Positions 54,851-64,000 of a stretch of 64,000 nucleotides of DNA are shown piece by piece. Numbering within the stretch: the first letter of the stretch is position 1; the number at the start of each line of letters is the position of its first letter. Below the pieces are notes generated by a model. That model ran no database searches, was not told the origin of the DNA, and was given only the letters and a program-made list of their open reading frames with translations. Location of the stretch: NCBI GenBank assembly GCA_013400975.1, contig WBMZ01010295.1:42123-106122 (forward strand). Reading direction: 5' to 3'. The position numbers and the translations under genes were made by a program. This DNA comes from Atrichornis clamosus (Eukaryota > Chordata > Aves > Passeriformes > Menuridae).

Positions 54851-57158
54851 GCCCAGCAAGATTTCTTACAAACCTATGGCGATATCAAACACTTGTATCG
54901 ATTTCCACAAACTGGTTTAAAAGGAGGAGGCATAACTACACTGACTGCCTTCTCCAAAGCAACATCACAGGACCAGAAGGTCATCGGGGGCATCTTCTTT
55001 CATACCAGCTATTTTGCTTTTAGATAGAAAAAACACTGGCAAGAGGTAGAGAGGGGCACTTGAGATGTTGGAAAATGCAGGACATGGGAAAACAGGAAAA
55101 TAAACTGCAGTAACCAAACTGCTGCTGGGGTGAGGTGAGGTAATTCAGAACAACAGAGGACGGGGAAAACACAATGATCATGTCTGCACAGCATATAGGT
55201 AAAAACAAAACTGGAGCCGAAGAGGGAGGGAGTCGAAAGCCAGGTAAAGAGTCTGCTTTAATACAGACACTCCTTGTTACAGAAGCTGCTGGTGTCCTTG
55301 TGGTTGGTGTGACCATCTTGTCTCCATAGCTAACCTCAAAACCATGCAGTTTGCCCTATACTGGCAAGAGATTTTACGTCTGTTCCTACAGCACACTAGT
55401 GGGAAGTTGGTAAAAATTTAAAAAGAAGGAACTTTTTAATGCTTCAGCTCTGCATCCTTAATTCAATCACTGTCCCCTAGGGCTGAGAAAAGGACTGGCT
55501 TTACTGCTCTGTATTATCATGTTGGCACATGATACAGAGAACTACACACAACAATATTCATGGCTTATATATGATGCAAGTGTAAGAAAAACAGTTTTGG
55601 GTTCACACAATGAAGAACAAGTCAAGAAACCTGAGTCACAGAAGAAGCAGATGAGGATAGAATACTTTCAAAGCTTAAGTGTGAAATTCTGGGTGGTTGG
55701 GCCTCACAAGAACTGTGGTCAAAGGGTAACAGATCAGAAAAACAACCTTAACACCAACACTTAGAAGAGTAAGGTAGGTTTTTCAAGTAAGTTTAGTTTA
55801 GTTTTCAAGTAATTTAGTCACATCAGCATTTCACCATCACAATAATTGTGTGGCGTATTTAGTTATGTGCAAATAAAAGTAGGTACATTGTTTATGCAGA
55901 CAGAAAGCCTGTCTGATTATATTTAAACATATTGATGAAGGCGGTGGGTGCTGTCTTTTCTCCCTACCTTGGACAACCGGTGAGGGCAGAAGCATTGCCT
56001 GCTGGCTCTGCTTCTCCATCCCAGGTGCAAAGGGATTCCCAAGATCAGAAATAAGTAAGACAAATCAGCTACTCTCTAGTTCTTGAGAGTGTCATGAAAC
56101 AGGGTGGCATGAGAAGTGGTTGTGAGTGGTGGTTACTTTTTAAATTTTTTCCAGAATATCTACTATAGCCCATGAGCAGATGATTATAATCCACAGACAT
56201 GACAAGTGGCACTGAGGGCAGAACTGAACACAGGGTGCAAACCAGTGTCCATACCAGATCTAAATTGGCGTAAAGCCTGTCCACAAGCTCTGTTTGCTGC
56301 ACTTACCACCCTACCCCTGCAAGTAACTGATGAAACCCCGACAGAGTGCTGGCACCGTATTAAACGATCCTCCTAATTGCCATGCCTCAAATTCCAGCTC
56401 TAAGCCTGCTAAGTGAAAGTCTGCTAAACTCTTTAATAAATCATAGAAATCAGAGATGAAAATTAGGTCACGTCACCCACGCCTCCTATCTGCACCGTGA
56501 GTTTGTTACCCATACAGTGCTGCCGAGTGCTCTGTCTCGACAACTCCTAAATGATTCAAGTGCTGAGGTTTCTCCCAACTCCCCAGGCAGGCTGTTACAC
56601 AGCCCAGTGAACGTCAGCATCCACACGCTTTTCACTGACCAGCCTCTCCATACCAATTTTGCCTCTGTCCCATTTTGTTCTGTTCCTATTTATATCTTCC
56701 TCCAACTCCCCTCAAATCTGTTCTTGATGCTACCTCAACCACTATCCGGCAAAAATTGTTGCTCAGGAAACGTTCTTCTGCCTCTCCTGTAATACTGCTG
56801 TAGTGTGCTGCTATTTTTAGGAGAAAAAAAGGAGGTGGTAAGGGAATGAAAGGCTGCCAGCTCCAGCTGTACAAGAATAATGCTCCAGTACAGTGGAAAC
56901 TACATTACAGTGTTTCTCTTTAAGCACATATAATTGACCAAAAACTTAGTCTTCTGGAATGATCTAAATGGGACAGACAGAAGAAATGGAAAAGACAAAT
57001 TCTAAGGATAAAAAACCCCCTTGTCATCTCACTTCACCTTTCAACCTCACTTCAACCTTTCAATAGCTGGGCTTCTCCTTCCAGGGCTGTTCTTGAGCTT
57101 TTACAGCACTTGCCTAGTGAGACACATGGTTAAAGCAGCCACGTACTGCCATTATCCC

Positions 57159-57640
57159 AGAATCACAGAATAGTTTGAGTTAGAAGGGATATTAAAACTC
57201 ATGTCGTTCCAACCTCCCTGCTATGGACATGAACGTTCCACTGGACCAGGTTGATCAAAGCCCCATTCAACATGGCCTTGAACACCTGGCCTTGGACAAC
57301 GCTTTCAGGCACATGGTTTCTTGGGGTGTCCTGCGCAGGGCCAGGAGTTTGTCTTCATGATCCTGGATGAGTCCCTTCCAACTCAGCATATTCTATAACT
57401 CTATGATTTCAGGGATGGGGCATCCACAACTTCTCCTCAGGGTTGCTCTCCATCCATCTCTCAGCCTGTATTTGTGCTTAGGATTGTCCTGACCCATGTG
57501 AAGGACCTTGCACTTGGCCTTGTTGAACTTTGCCAGCTTCACATGGGCCCACCTCTCAAGCCTGCCAAGGTCCCTGTGAATGCCATCTCTTACCTCCAGC
57601 GTGTCAACCACACCAAACAGCTTGGTTCTGTCAGCAAACC
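57159..57640 (-). mobile_element. CR1 LINE, antisense, interrupted by a nested CR1 and internally deleted
   Basis: The outer copy starts with the reversed tail (AGAATCACAGAATAGTTTGA) and runs to GGCCTTGAACACCTGGCC (57291). It resumes at 57409 with AGGGATGGGGCATCCACAAC, then jumps at about 57440 into the reverse-transcriptase coding region. Minus-strand translation there gives FADRTKLFGVVDTLEVRDGI, HRDLGRLERWAHVKL and KFNKAKCKVLHMG, the C-terminal part of CR1 RT, where the family has FADDTKL. The second catalytic aspartate is replaced by arginine. It is a dead element. Confidence 0.9.
57292..57408 (+). mobile_element. Nested CR1 3' fragment inside the antisense CR1
   Basis: TTGGACAACGCTTTCAGGCA, CATGGTTTCTTGGGG, GCGCAGGGCCAGGAGTTTGT, GAGTCCCTTCCAACTCAGCA and TATTCTATAACTCTATGATT are the last ~117 bases of CR1 in plus orientation. 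The outer copy is continuous across it (TTGAACACC | CAGGGATGGGG), so this piece inserted later. Confidence 0.88.
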
Positions 57641-58477
57641 ATGTGATCATTATAAAATGATCAATTAAGAAACCTGCTTACAAGAAGCCACTGTGCCTTG
57701 GGCCAGCCCCTCAAGTGGAAGTGAGACCTGTGCTTTATGCCTGTTTCAAGACAAGGTGATGTGCTGACCTCCAAAAAGGCAGCTGCCCATCACTCCCCAG
57801 CCTCCCTGGCCAGTGGCAGTGCCAGATGCCCTATAAAAAAGGGCTCTATGCAACCAGTGCCTGGACTGTCAAAACTATCTGGCCAAACTAAACAGACCCT
57901 GCTTTCCTGAGCACACACTTTTATACATCACCCCACTACCTTCACCTTTATCAGACCTCGTGTTTACTGATATGCAAGGCTTGGAAATGCTACTAGGAAC
58001 AAAGCAGAGGTACTAGATATCTTGTTACAAATAATTCTCACAGGCAAGCGGTGATGTTTCTCTTTGTATAGATGCATATGTCCACGTACTGACTCCAGAG
58101 TATCTGTAGGGCACCTTCAGCAATCACACCATGCTGAGGGGCAAAGCTCTGTCTGCCCCAACACTTGCTCTGCAACAGCAGTAATTTAATTGAAAGAAAT
58201 CAGATAAATTCAGTACACCTGGTAAAGTAATCATCTCCAGGTCCTCAGAAAGATTACAGCTTCCTGACCTAAGCTATGATTTGGTTGGGTCAGATTTTGA
58301 AACCTTCACCTAAACTGAACTGAGCCTTGCTTCATAGACAGGCTTACTGATTTCTGTGGGAAGACTGGCAGATTAAGATACTCCCCAACATGAGTCAGGG
58401 TGCAAGAACAGGTCTCTCAGTTAGCATAAACATATGTTTCCTAGGTCTGGAAGACTTAGGGTTTTGTTTTTGGTTGG

Positions 58478-58490
58478 TTTTTTTTTTTTT
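58478..58490. repeat. Poly-T tract
   Basis: Thirteen T following a TTTTGG-rich stretch on the plus strand. Simple repeat. Confidence 0.8.
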
Positions 58491-61400
58491 CTTCTGTTCT
58501 TCACATCCTGTTTACATTTGCTAGCTTATTAAACAAGATTTTATTTGCAGCCAGTACGTCCTAGGAAACAGGAGGTGTTACACGTAATGGCCCTCAGATT
58601 CATAAGGCATAAACAAGGTAACCTCCACCACCAGAGTGCCCTCCTGCTCCACTGCTACCAGCAGTGTCAGGTTCCCTGGCTGCCATGGGCAGTGTCACCT
58701 CCTGCCACCAGGGAAAGGGTTCCTGGTGCACCCCAGCACGTGGCTGCCTCCCAGAATTTACTCACTTCCTCCAGGGAAGTACAAAGTGCTGAGACTGAGC
58801 CACTGCAAGCGATGAAACTCTGAGGATATAAGGAATAGGAAGGAATAATCCCAAATGCAGGAGAAGCTGGGCAGGTGCATGGCCACTTTCTTGGGTGATG
58901 GGAAGAAAAGACAGTGCCAGAAGCTTCTTTTCCAGCAGGGATTCCACCAAGGTGCCCAGATGAAGGGGCACTCAGCCCGTGATGGCAGCCAGGGAAAGGG
59001 GATGTGAGGCAGGAGCCATAGGCAAGAGCCTGACTGGCGGAGCAGGACACAATTAAAGAGCAAAACAAAACCACAGGTCTAAGTGTGCAGCTTGCCCTGG
59101 TCTGATGTGGGCCAGGCACAGGTGTTTTCCCTACCTCTCTCCCGTGAACATGCCACCATTCACCAACAGGGTTCCAACCAAAAGCCCACCAGCGTCAGCT
59201 GTTGCCACCTCAAAATTATTCCCCCACTTGCTACTTGCAGCCCTTCTGAGAAAAAAAATTCAACCCCTGTTTTAGGAAAAAGGCTGCAGTAAAAGCCAAG
59301 TGATGGACTCATGCTACACCCTGGTAGTCCCAATTTTAACACAGCGCAAAACAAGAAGCATCAACCATTCTCTATTCCACACAGGAGCTTTCTTCTCCCA
59401 ACTCCCACTTAATAAAGCAAAGCTGTGAATACTTCCTCCTATCCCGTTTGCCAATAAACCTCTGTTTCATACCAATACATGCACATGAGCAGGTATCCAA
59501 AATTGTAGCCTGCTTTTTCCTCTTGACATTCCCTTCCTCTTCCTGAAAATACTTTTTTATATTCACATATGCTTTTCATTTATTCTAGCCCTTTATCCCC
59601 AACACATGCTCTGAGTCCCCAGTTTCCACATTCTTCCTTAACCCTCTAAACTGAAAGACTTTTCTCAGTGGGATCAAACATCTGGTGAGTGATCCTCATG
59701 CAGATTTCAGTACTTCTTTTGTTTTTCAGCTTGCAAACAGAACAGTTTTGATAGGTAGTGAAGCCACTGAAAAGGATTCTCTGTCTGTGGCATACAAAGT
59801 ATTTCCAAGATCTATAAAGGAAAGGGTAAAAATTGCAAAGATCTATGTAAAAAGGTTTCCCCCTCCCCTTGTTTTTAAAAAAACTTCTGTGTACTTTTTA
59901 AACTTTCATTTATGTAATACTCTTTCTCTACTGCATCCCACAGGAAGCAAATAGATTCATTATTTAATAGATTATTAAAATTTCCTTTTTGCTTTTAGGT
60001 ACTTTATTCAAGAACAGCCAGCTCTGCTGATACGAAGTAAAATTTAAAGATTTCATTTTCCCCCAGAGACAAAAAAAGACAATTACTCAAATTGCATGAT
60101 ATCAATTACTTAGGAAGGGTGCAGAAGATACTGATTTTGCTGTCTGTACAGCACATTGTCTCAGATTAACTCAGTTGTCCCAAATACTGACCTATTTCTG
60201 CTTTTCCACAGGTACCTAGTCCTCGGCAGTGCTCCCAAGCTTCCTCTGCACCGATGGTTATGGTGACAGCAATTGAGAATGGCAGGGGTGGGAGCAAAGG
60301 GCCTCTAGGTTTTCTCTTACCAAAGCCAAGAAACGTGCTTATGCTCCTCTTCTCTACTACCTGGGCTGCTCATTTAAGAAATGGAGATCTTCCCAAATAG
60401 AAAAAGCCTTTCTCTTTGGGTGTTTCTAGCCCGCTATTGAGAGAAGTGCTATGAGTCCATATACTCATTTAGACTTGGACCATTCCCCAGCCATTATAAA
60501 TGGCTAACATCGGAGATTGAAAATTTAGAGGAACAAGCTATAAAAACTAGATCATCTATCATCCTTTTAGTGGTTCACCTCTTTTAAAGACTTCTTTAAT
60601 GGTACTGACTCAAACTGCCTAGTGATGTTTATTTAAGTCTAGTTTTGGGTAGCACTCTAATATACTCTACAACTTTTGTACCAAATAAAAACAATCCATC
60701 ATGATTCTCCAGAATAAACACTTTTTCAGCCTAATTTTCAGTTTAGTTGACAGCAACAATATTTTTCAGTTACATGCATGCATTTATACTCACTTGATTA
60801 GAGAGAAATTTTGTTTGAACAAAACACTTTGAACATTCAAAGACTGCAGTCATAATACATTTGCTGCAAAAATATGGTAAATAAGATTCTAAATTGCAAA
60901 ATCCTAGGACCATGCTATACACATCGAAAAAACACAGTCCTGCAGACTCACAACAGCCCTCCCTGCGTAGACCAGCCCTTCGTTTTCAAAGCCCAACACA
61001 CATAGATTCTCACCCAGTAATGTATTCTGATGTGCAAAAGTCACATAGTTATTAATACTTTTGTGTTGAAAATGCCATAGCTCAAGAAATAAAGCTGATG
61101 CTTCATCTCATGAGAGATAAGTAATCTTTTATAACCGCTTATAAATGGTTTGACGTTTTCCCTCAGACAACAAACAGTCATTTACTGGTACATGAGATTT
61201 CCATGAAACAAGACTGAATGTCACCCACCGTGAATAACACATTTAACACATTTCAAGAACTTTCTGTTAACTCAAGATCATGCTTGAAATACAGAGAAGT
61301 GACATTTTACATATTTTAAGAAAACAACCATGCACAACCCCTATGCATCAAACAACAAATCTAACAAACATAGGTGTGATCACATTGCTGTGGGACAAAC

Positions 61401-61735
61401 CTACTATCAGTTATCCATATCATCTGTAAGCCCCTTCCCCAGACTTCAAAGAAAAATCTGTGAACAGTAATTCTTTCTCTTCAAAGATTAAATATTCTGC
61501 AGATTTCCACTACAGACAAGAAAGGATTTCACCCCGATTAATTGAAAAATTACATAAGTTGTAGCTTCACCTTCACTTGCTCCTTCTCAGAAGAGAGAAC
61601 AAAACCCCAACCAACCCAAACTAGACCTCTCCAGTTTTGGTGCAGCTCTCCAGCAGACAGACACAGCCCTACCCGGTAAGGAGCCGCCAAGGCAGAGGCG
61701 CAGGGGGAGGCTGGGGATGGGTGCCACACCCTGCG

Positions 61736-61757
61736 CCCCCCCCCCACCCCCACCCCC
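61736..61757 (-). repeat. C-rich tract (G-quadruplex motif on the minus strand)
   Basis: Ten C, A, five C, A, five C. On the minus (gene) strand this gives G5-T-G5-T-G10, which meets the four-run G-quadruplex pattern with single-base loops. It lies in intron 1 in a locally GC-rich patch (61640-61870). Confidence 0.8.
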
Positions 61758-63201
61758 GCTGCTCCTCCTCAAGGCTAAACCAGCCCACCGCAGCAGTGCG
61801 CTCCCATGGGATGAGCTCCTGATGCGCATCCGACCGGCTTCTCGTCATACGGGGCGGCCTTTGGGGAGAAAAGGCCCACTAATGGAGGGATATGACTGCA
61901 AGCAATTAGTCTGGGGAGACGCCAGGGCTGTACTGGTCTGATTAAATAAAACCAGTGTATTTTTAATGTTTCTCGATGTGTTTCATGTTCTCTGCTGCAG
62001 CAAGCAGGTCTGCAGCATGCCAGCAGCTCAAGGAGCCTTCCTGTTCACGCAGTGCTGTAAGGAATAAAGTTCCAGCAGCTCTTACTCTAATGCGGTGCTC
62101 TCAGGCTCTCTTCTCCTCCCCTGATTGCCATGCAGGTCTCATCCTCACATTCGAGCTGAAACTTTCAAACCCAAGGAGATCAGCATAGCAGTATTTGCCT
62201 ATACTCTATTATGCATGTACACACACAGAGACCAGTGAATTTAGCAACATCAGTGATGCAGCATGATGATCTTGACCTTTTAATACTCTATGAAAGGACT
62301 CTTCTCCACAGATTTAGAGAAAAAGCATACATTTGATTGCATCTGACCTTTACTGGTCAAAGCCTTACGTAGTTTGCTTATATTCTTATTTTTTATGGGA
62401 TTTACTTACAGTTACTTTCTTTATACAAACCCTTCAGCTTTCTGTGAACAATCACTGACAACACTAAAAGTAAAATAAAAAGGTATTTCTCAGCTCGCCA
62501 GGCTGTAAAAGGATGGATGAATATGGGACACACCTAACCCATAGCTTTTTTTTTTATGGCAAGCAGGCCTCTGACTCGCAATCATTTTGACAGAAAAAAC
62601 CTCAAACGTTGTAAGTAGTTTCCCTTCAACTTTCAAGGAACATGCATGTTCAGTGGAAGAAATACTTTCCATCTCTGCCTCAAACAGGCACACACGCTGG
62701 AGAACAGCAGTGAGAGTAACGACAGCCTTGACCCAGCACCTTCCTCCCCCAGCACAGCCCCAAAAGAAATTAAGACAGAGCAAGGCCAGATAGGGATGCT
62801 TTTCTTTAGCGATCATCATAGGAATTAGAGTTTTTAAGCTTCTAGGTATACGTGATAAAGTTTCACCTTTGAATGAAAAATGGGACAACCGAAAAAGACA
62901 AAATGCTATTCCACCCACCCGCCCCGGCCCCTCTCCGGCCGCCCAAGGGCGCGGGACCGCACTCAGGATGCGGACGCACCGACGGACCCGCTCAGCCCGC
63001 ACGCGGGACGCACCCGCGGCTTCTCTATTCCCCCTTCCCCACAGACCTGGCCGAGCACCGACACTTCCACGCCGCGCTTCGCGGGGCCAAGCGTGGGGAT
63101 GGGGGAAAGTGTAGGGTTCCAGCACCCGGGCCGCACTCCCGAGCACCTGGGCGACCGCGTCGGGTCAGGCAGGCAGGGACGCGCGATCCCTCCAGCGCGG
63201 G

Positions 63202-63222
63202 GCGGAGCGGAGCGGAGCGGGG
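63202..63222. repeat. GGAGC pentamer repeat in the CpG island
   Basis: Tandem GCGGA/GGAGC pentamers. Short GC-rich simple repeat common in promoter islands. Confidence 0.75.
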
Positions 63223-63353
63223 CAGCCCCGGCACGGCGGGGCCCCTCTCTGCCGGCCAGGAGGGGGCCGGCGCGGTGCTGCCACTGCAGCGGTCCGGGGC
63301 TGCGATGTGCTCCGTACATAACCACACCCACCGCATTGCAGAAGCCACGGCCC

Positions 63354-63393
63354 GGGGCGGGGGGGTAGGGGGTAACCCCCACCCCCCTACCGC
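63354..63393. repeat. G-run / C-run inverted repeat in the CpG island
   Basis: GGGGCGGGGGGGTAGGGGG (63354-63372) is followed at once by TAACCCCCACCCCCCTACC. The first half fits a plus-strand G-quadruplex, and the two halves can also pair as a hairpin. Confidence 0.75.
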
Positions 63394-63795
63394 GAGTCGC
63401 GCAGCCCCGGCCGGGCCCCTGCACCGCCCAGGTGTTGTGCCCCCCAGGTGAGTGCACCGGGCACTCGGGGAGGCACGGCCCCAGGGGTCTCGGGGTGCGC
63501 CCTACCACGCCAGACACCTCCCCCGGCCCCCTCCGCTGCTCCTCTGCCGCCTACAGAAGTTTCCCACAGAAACGCGTGTCGCCCTATAAAAATTAAAATT
63601 GCAATCCTCCTCCCAGCCCCCGCCCTCGGCAGAGCTGCGGCGGGAGCAGCCCAGCCTGTGTGTGTCCCCGCAGAGCCCCCGCCGCCCTCGCCGCTCTGCG
63701 GGGGGCACCGCTCGCTGCCTGCCCCGGCCCCCCCGGGCAGCCCGGCCGCACGCACACACCGCCCCCCCGACTTAAAAATGGCTTCTAAGAACGAT

Positions 63796-63870
63796 GTACA
63801 TATATATACGCATATATTTATATAAGTGTATATATAGACATACATATATATAAATAAATACGCATATATT
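63796..63870. repeat. AT-rich TATA/CATA microsatellite inside the CpG island
   Basis: About 75 bases of alternating purine-pyrimidine AT-rich sequence (ACATATATATACGCATATAT repeated in variants) between GC-rich blocks, roughly 100 bases inside intron 1 from the candidate first-exon donor. Confidence 0.9.
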
Positions 63871-63974
63871 AAAAAAAAAGGGGGAGATGCAATCTGCCCC
63901 CGCCCCCCCGGGCATACCCTCCGCTCCCCGCTGCGGGGAGGGCACGGCAGGCGGCGGGGCCGGAGCGAAGGTAC

Positions 63975-64000
63975 CTCGGCGGCGGCGCGGAGCGGCGGGG
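63975..64000 (-). other. EPB41L3: Candidate non-coding first exon (3' end) with splice donor
   Basis: On the minus strand the right edge reads as very GC-rich leader sequence ending in GCCGAG, followed by a GT donor (GTACCT) at 63974-63973. It lies inside a CpG island, and the first coding exon at 33515 begins with a good acceptor and only 11 bases of leader, so an upstream 5'UTR exon is required. This is the best candidate seen, but the donor is only a moderate match (GTACCT rather than GTAAGT) and the exon start is outside the window. Other first exons could exist. Confidence 0.5.

Larger units (their letters stand above)
33516..63974 (-). other. EPB41L3: EPB41L3 intron 1 (about 30.5 kb)
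   Basis: The intron between the candidate leader exon and the first coding exon. Recognised contents are CR1 copies at 34013-34080, 53503-53775 and 57159-57640, an old LINE relic at 39640-41330, G-rich motifs and homopolymers listed separately, and the CpG island at its 5' end. In 34081-39639, 41331-53502, 53776-57158 and 57641-62914 I recognise no gene, RNA or mobile element. Long open frames there (42704-43234, 46557-47075, 50644-51177, 58667-59119) lack any family signature. The length depends on the leader exon call. Confidence 0.65.
62915..64000. promoter_or_regulatory. CpG island at the EPB41L3 5' end
   Basis: From about 62915 to the right edge, base composition shifts abruptly from AT-rich intron to GC-rich, CpG-dense sequence, with many CG dinucleotides, GGCGGGGC-like Sp1-type boxes and a GGAGC repeat at 63202-63222. 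This is the usual signature of an unmethylated vertebrate promoter. It covers the start of intron 1 and the candidate leader exon, so it is read as the downstream half of the EPB41L3 promoter island. An AT-rich tract (63796-63870) interrupts it. Long open frames here on both strands are by-products of the GC content. Confidence 0.85.

Noticed and set aside
60195..60310. Exon-like segment after a TTTTCCACAG acceptor on the plus strand
   Set aside because: The open frame is short, ends in a stop after about 18 codons and has no matching donor or family signal.
62490..63146. 218-residue open frame on the minus strand at the CpG island edge
   Set aside because: No family signature. It crosses from AT-rich intron to GC-rich sequence and is explained by lack of stops in the island.
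62873..63451. 192- and 162-residue plus-strand open frames in the CpG island
   Set aside because: Overlapping frames rich in P, R, G and A, typical of chance reading of GC-rich DNA in several frames.
63448..63825. 125-residue plus-strand frame near the first exon
   Set aside because: It runs into the AT microsatellite and has no domain. A divergent coding gene is not supported.

Overview
This is vertebrate, and specifically bird, nuclear DNA. It holds large introns, many copies and relics of CR1 LINEs (the dominant avian retrotransposon), a CpG-island promoter region at the right edge, and one tRNA-Ile-headed, CR1-tailed SINE of the TguSINE1 type, which points to a songbird (passerine). There are no prokaryotic features, operons or CRISPR arrays.

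One protein-coding gene explains the window: the 5' half of EPB41L3 (protein 4.1B / DAL-1, a FERM-domain membrane-skeleton adaptor), on the minus strand, so the gene reads from right to left. A candidate non-coding first exon lies at the right edge (about 63975-64000) in a CpG island (about 62915-64000). After a ~30.5 kb first intron, the first coding exon (33271-33504) carries the start codon. An in-frame stop two codons upstream of that ATG fixes the start. Six more coding exons follow at 28342-28539, 9058-9162, 6767-6809, 3963-4038, 2188-2406 and 1796-1883. All have consensus splice sites and the reading phases join without a break. Together they encode residues 1-321: a glutamine-rich N-terminal headpiece (1-~126), the ubiquitin-like F1 lobe and most of the F2 lobe of the FERM domain. 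The rest of FERM, the spectrin-actin binding region and the C-terminal domain lie off the left edge.

The remaining sequence is intron. Recognisable content is: CR1 3'-end fragments in both orientations (4891-5030, 13165-13795, 17333-17865, 34013-34080, 53503-53775, 57159-57640, the last with a second CR1 nested inside it); an old CR1-like reverse-transcriptase relic (about 39640-41330); an ERV LTR-like fragment (3488-3600); the SINE (25531-25676) between two TA microsatellites; and scattered homopolymers, microsatellites and G-rich tracts. I found no second gene, no functional tRNA and no undescribed system. The best leads are the Q-rich tandem repeat in the 4.1B headpiece, the nested CR1s, the SINE and the unusual AT-rich tract beside the first exon.
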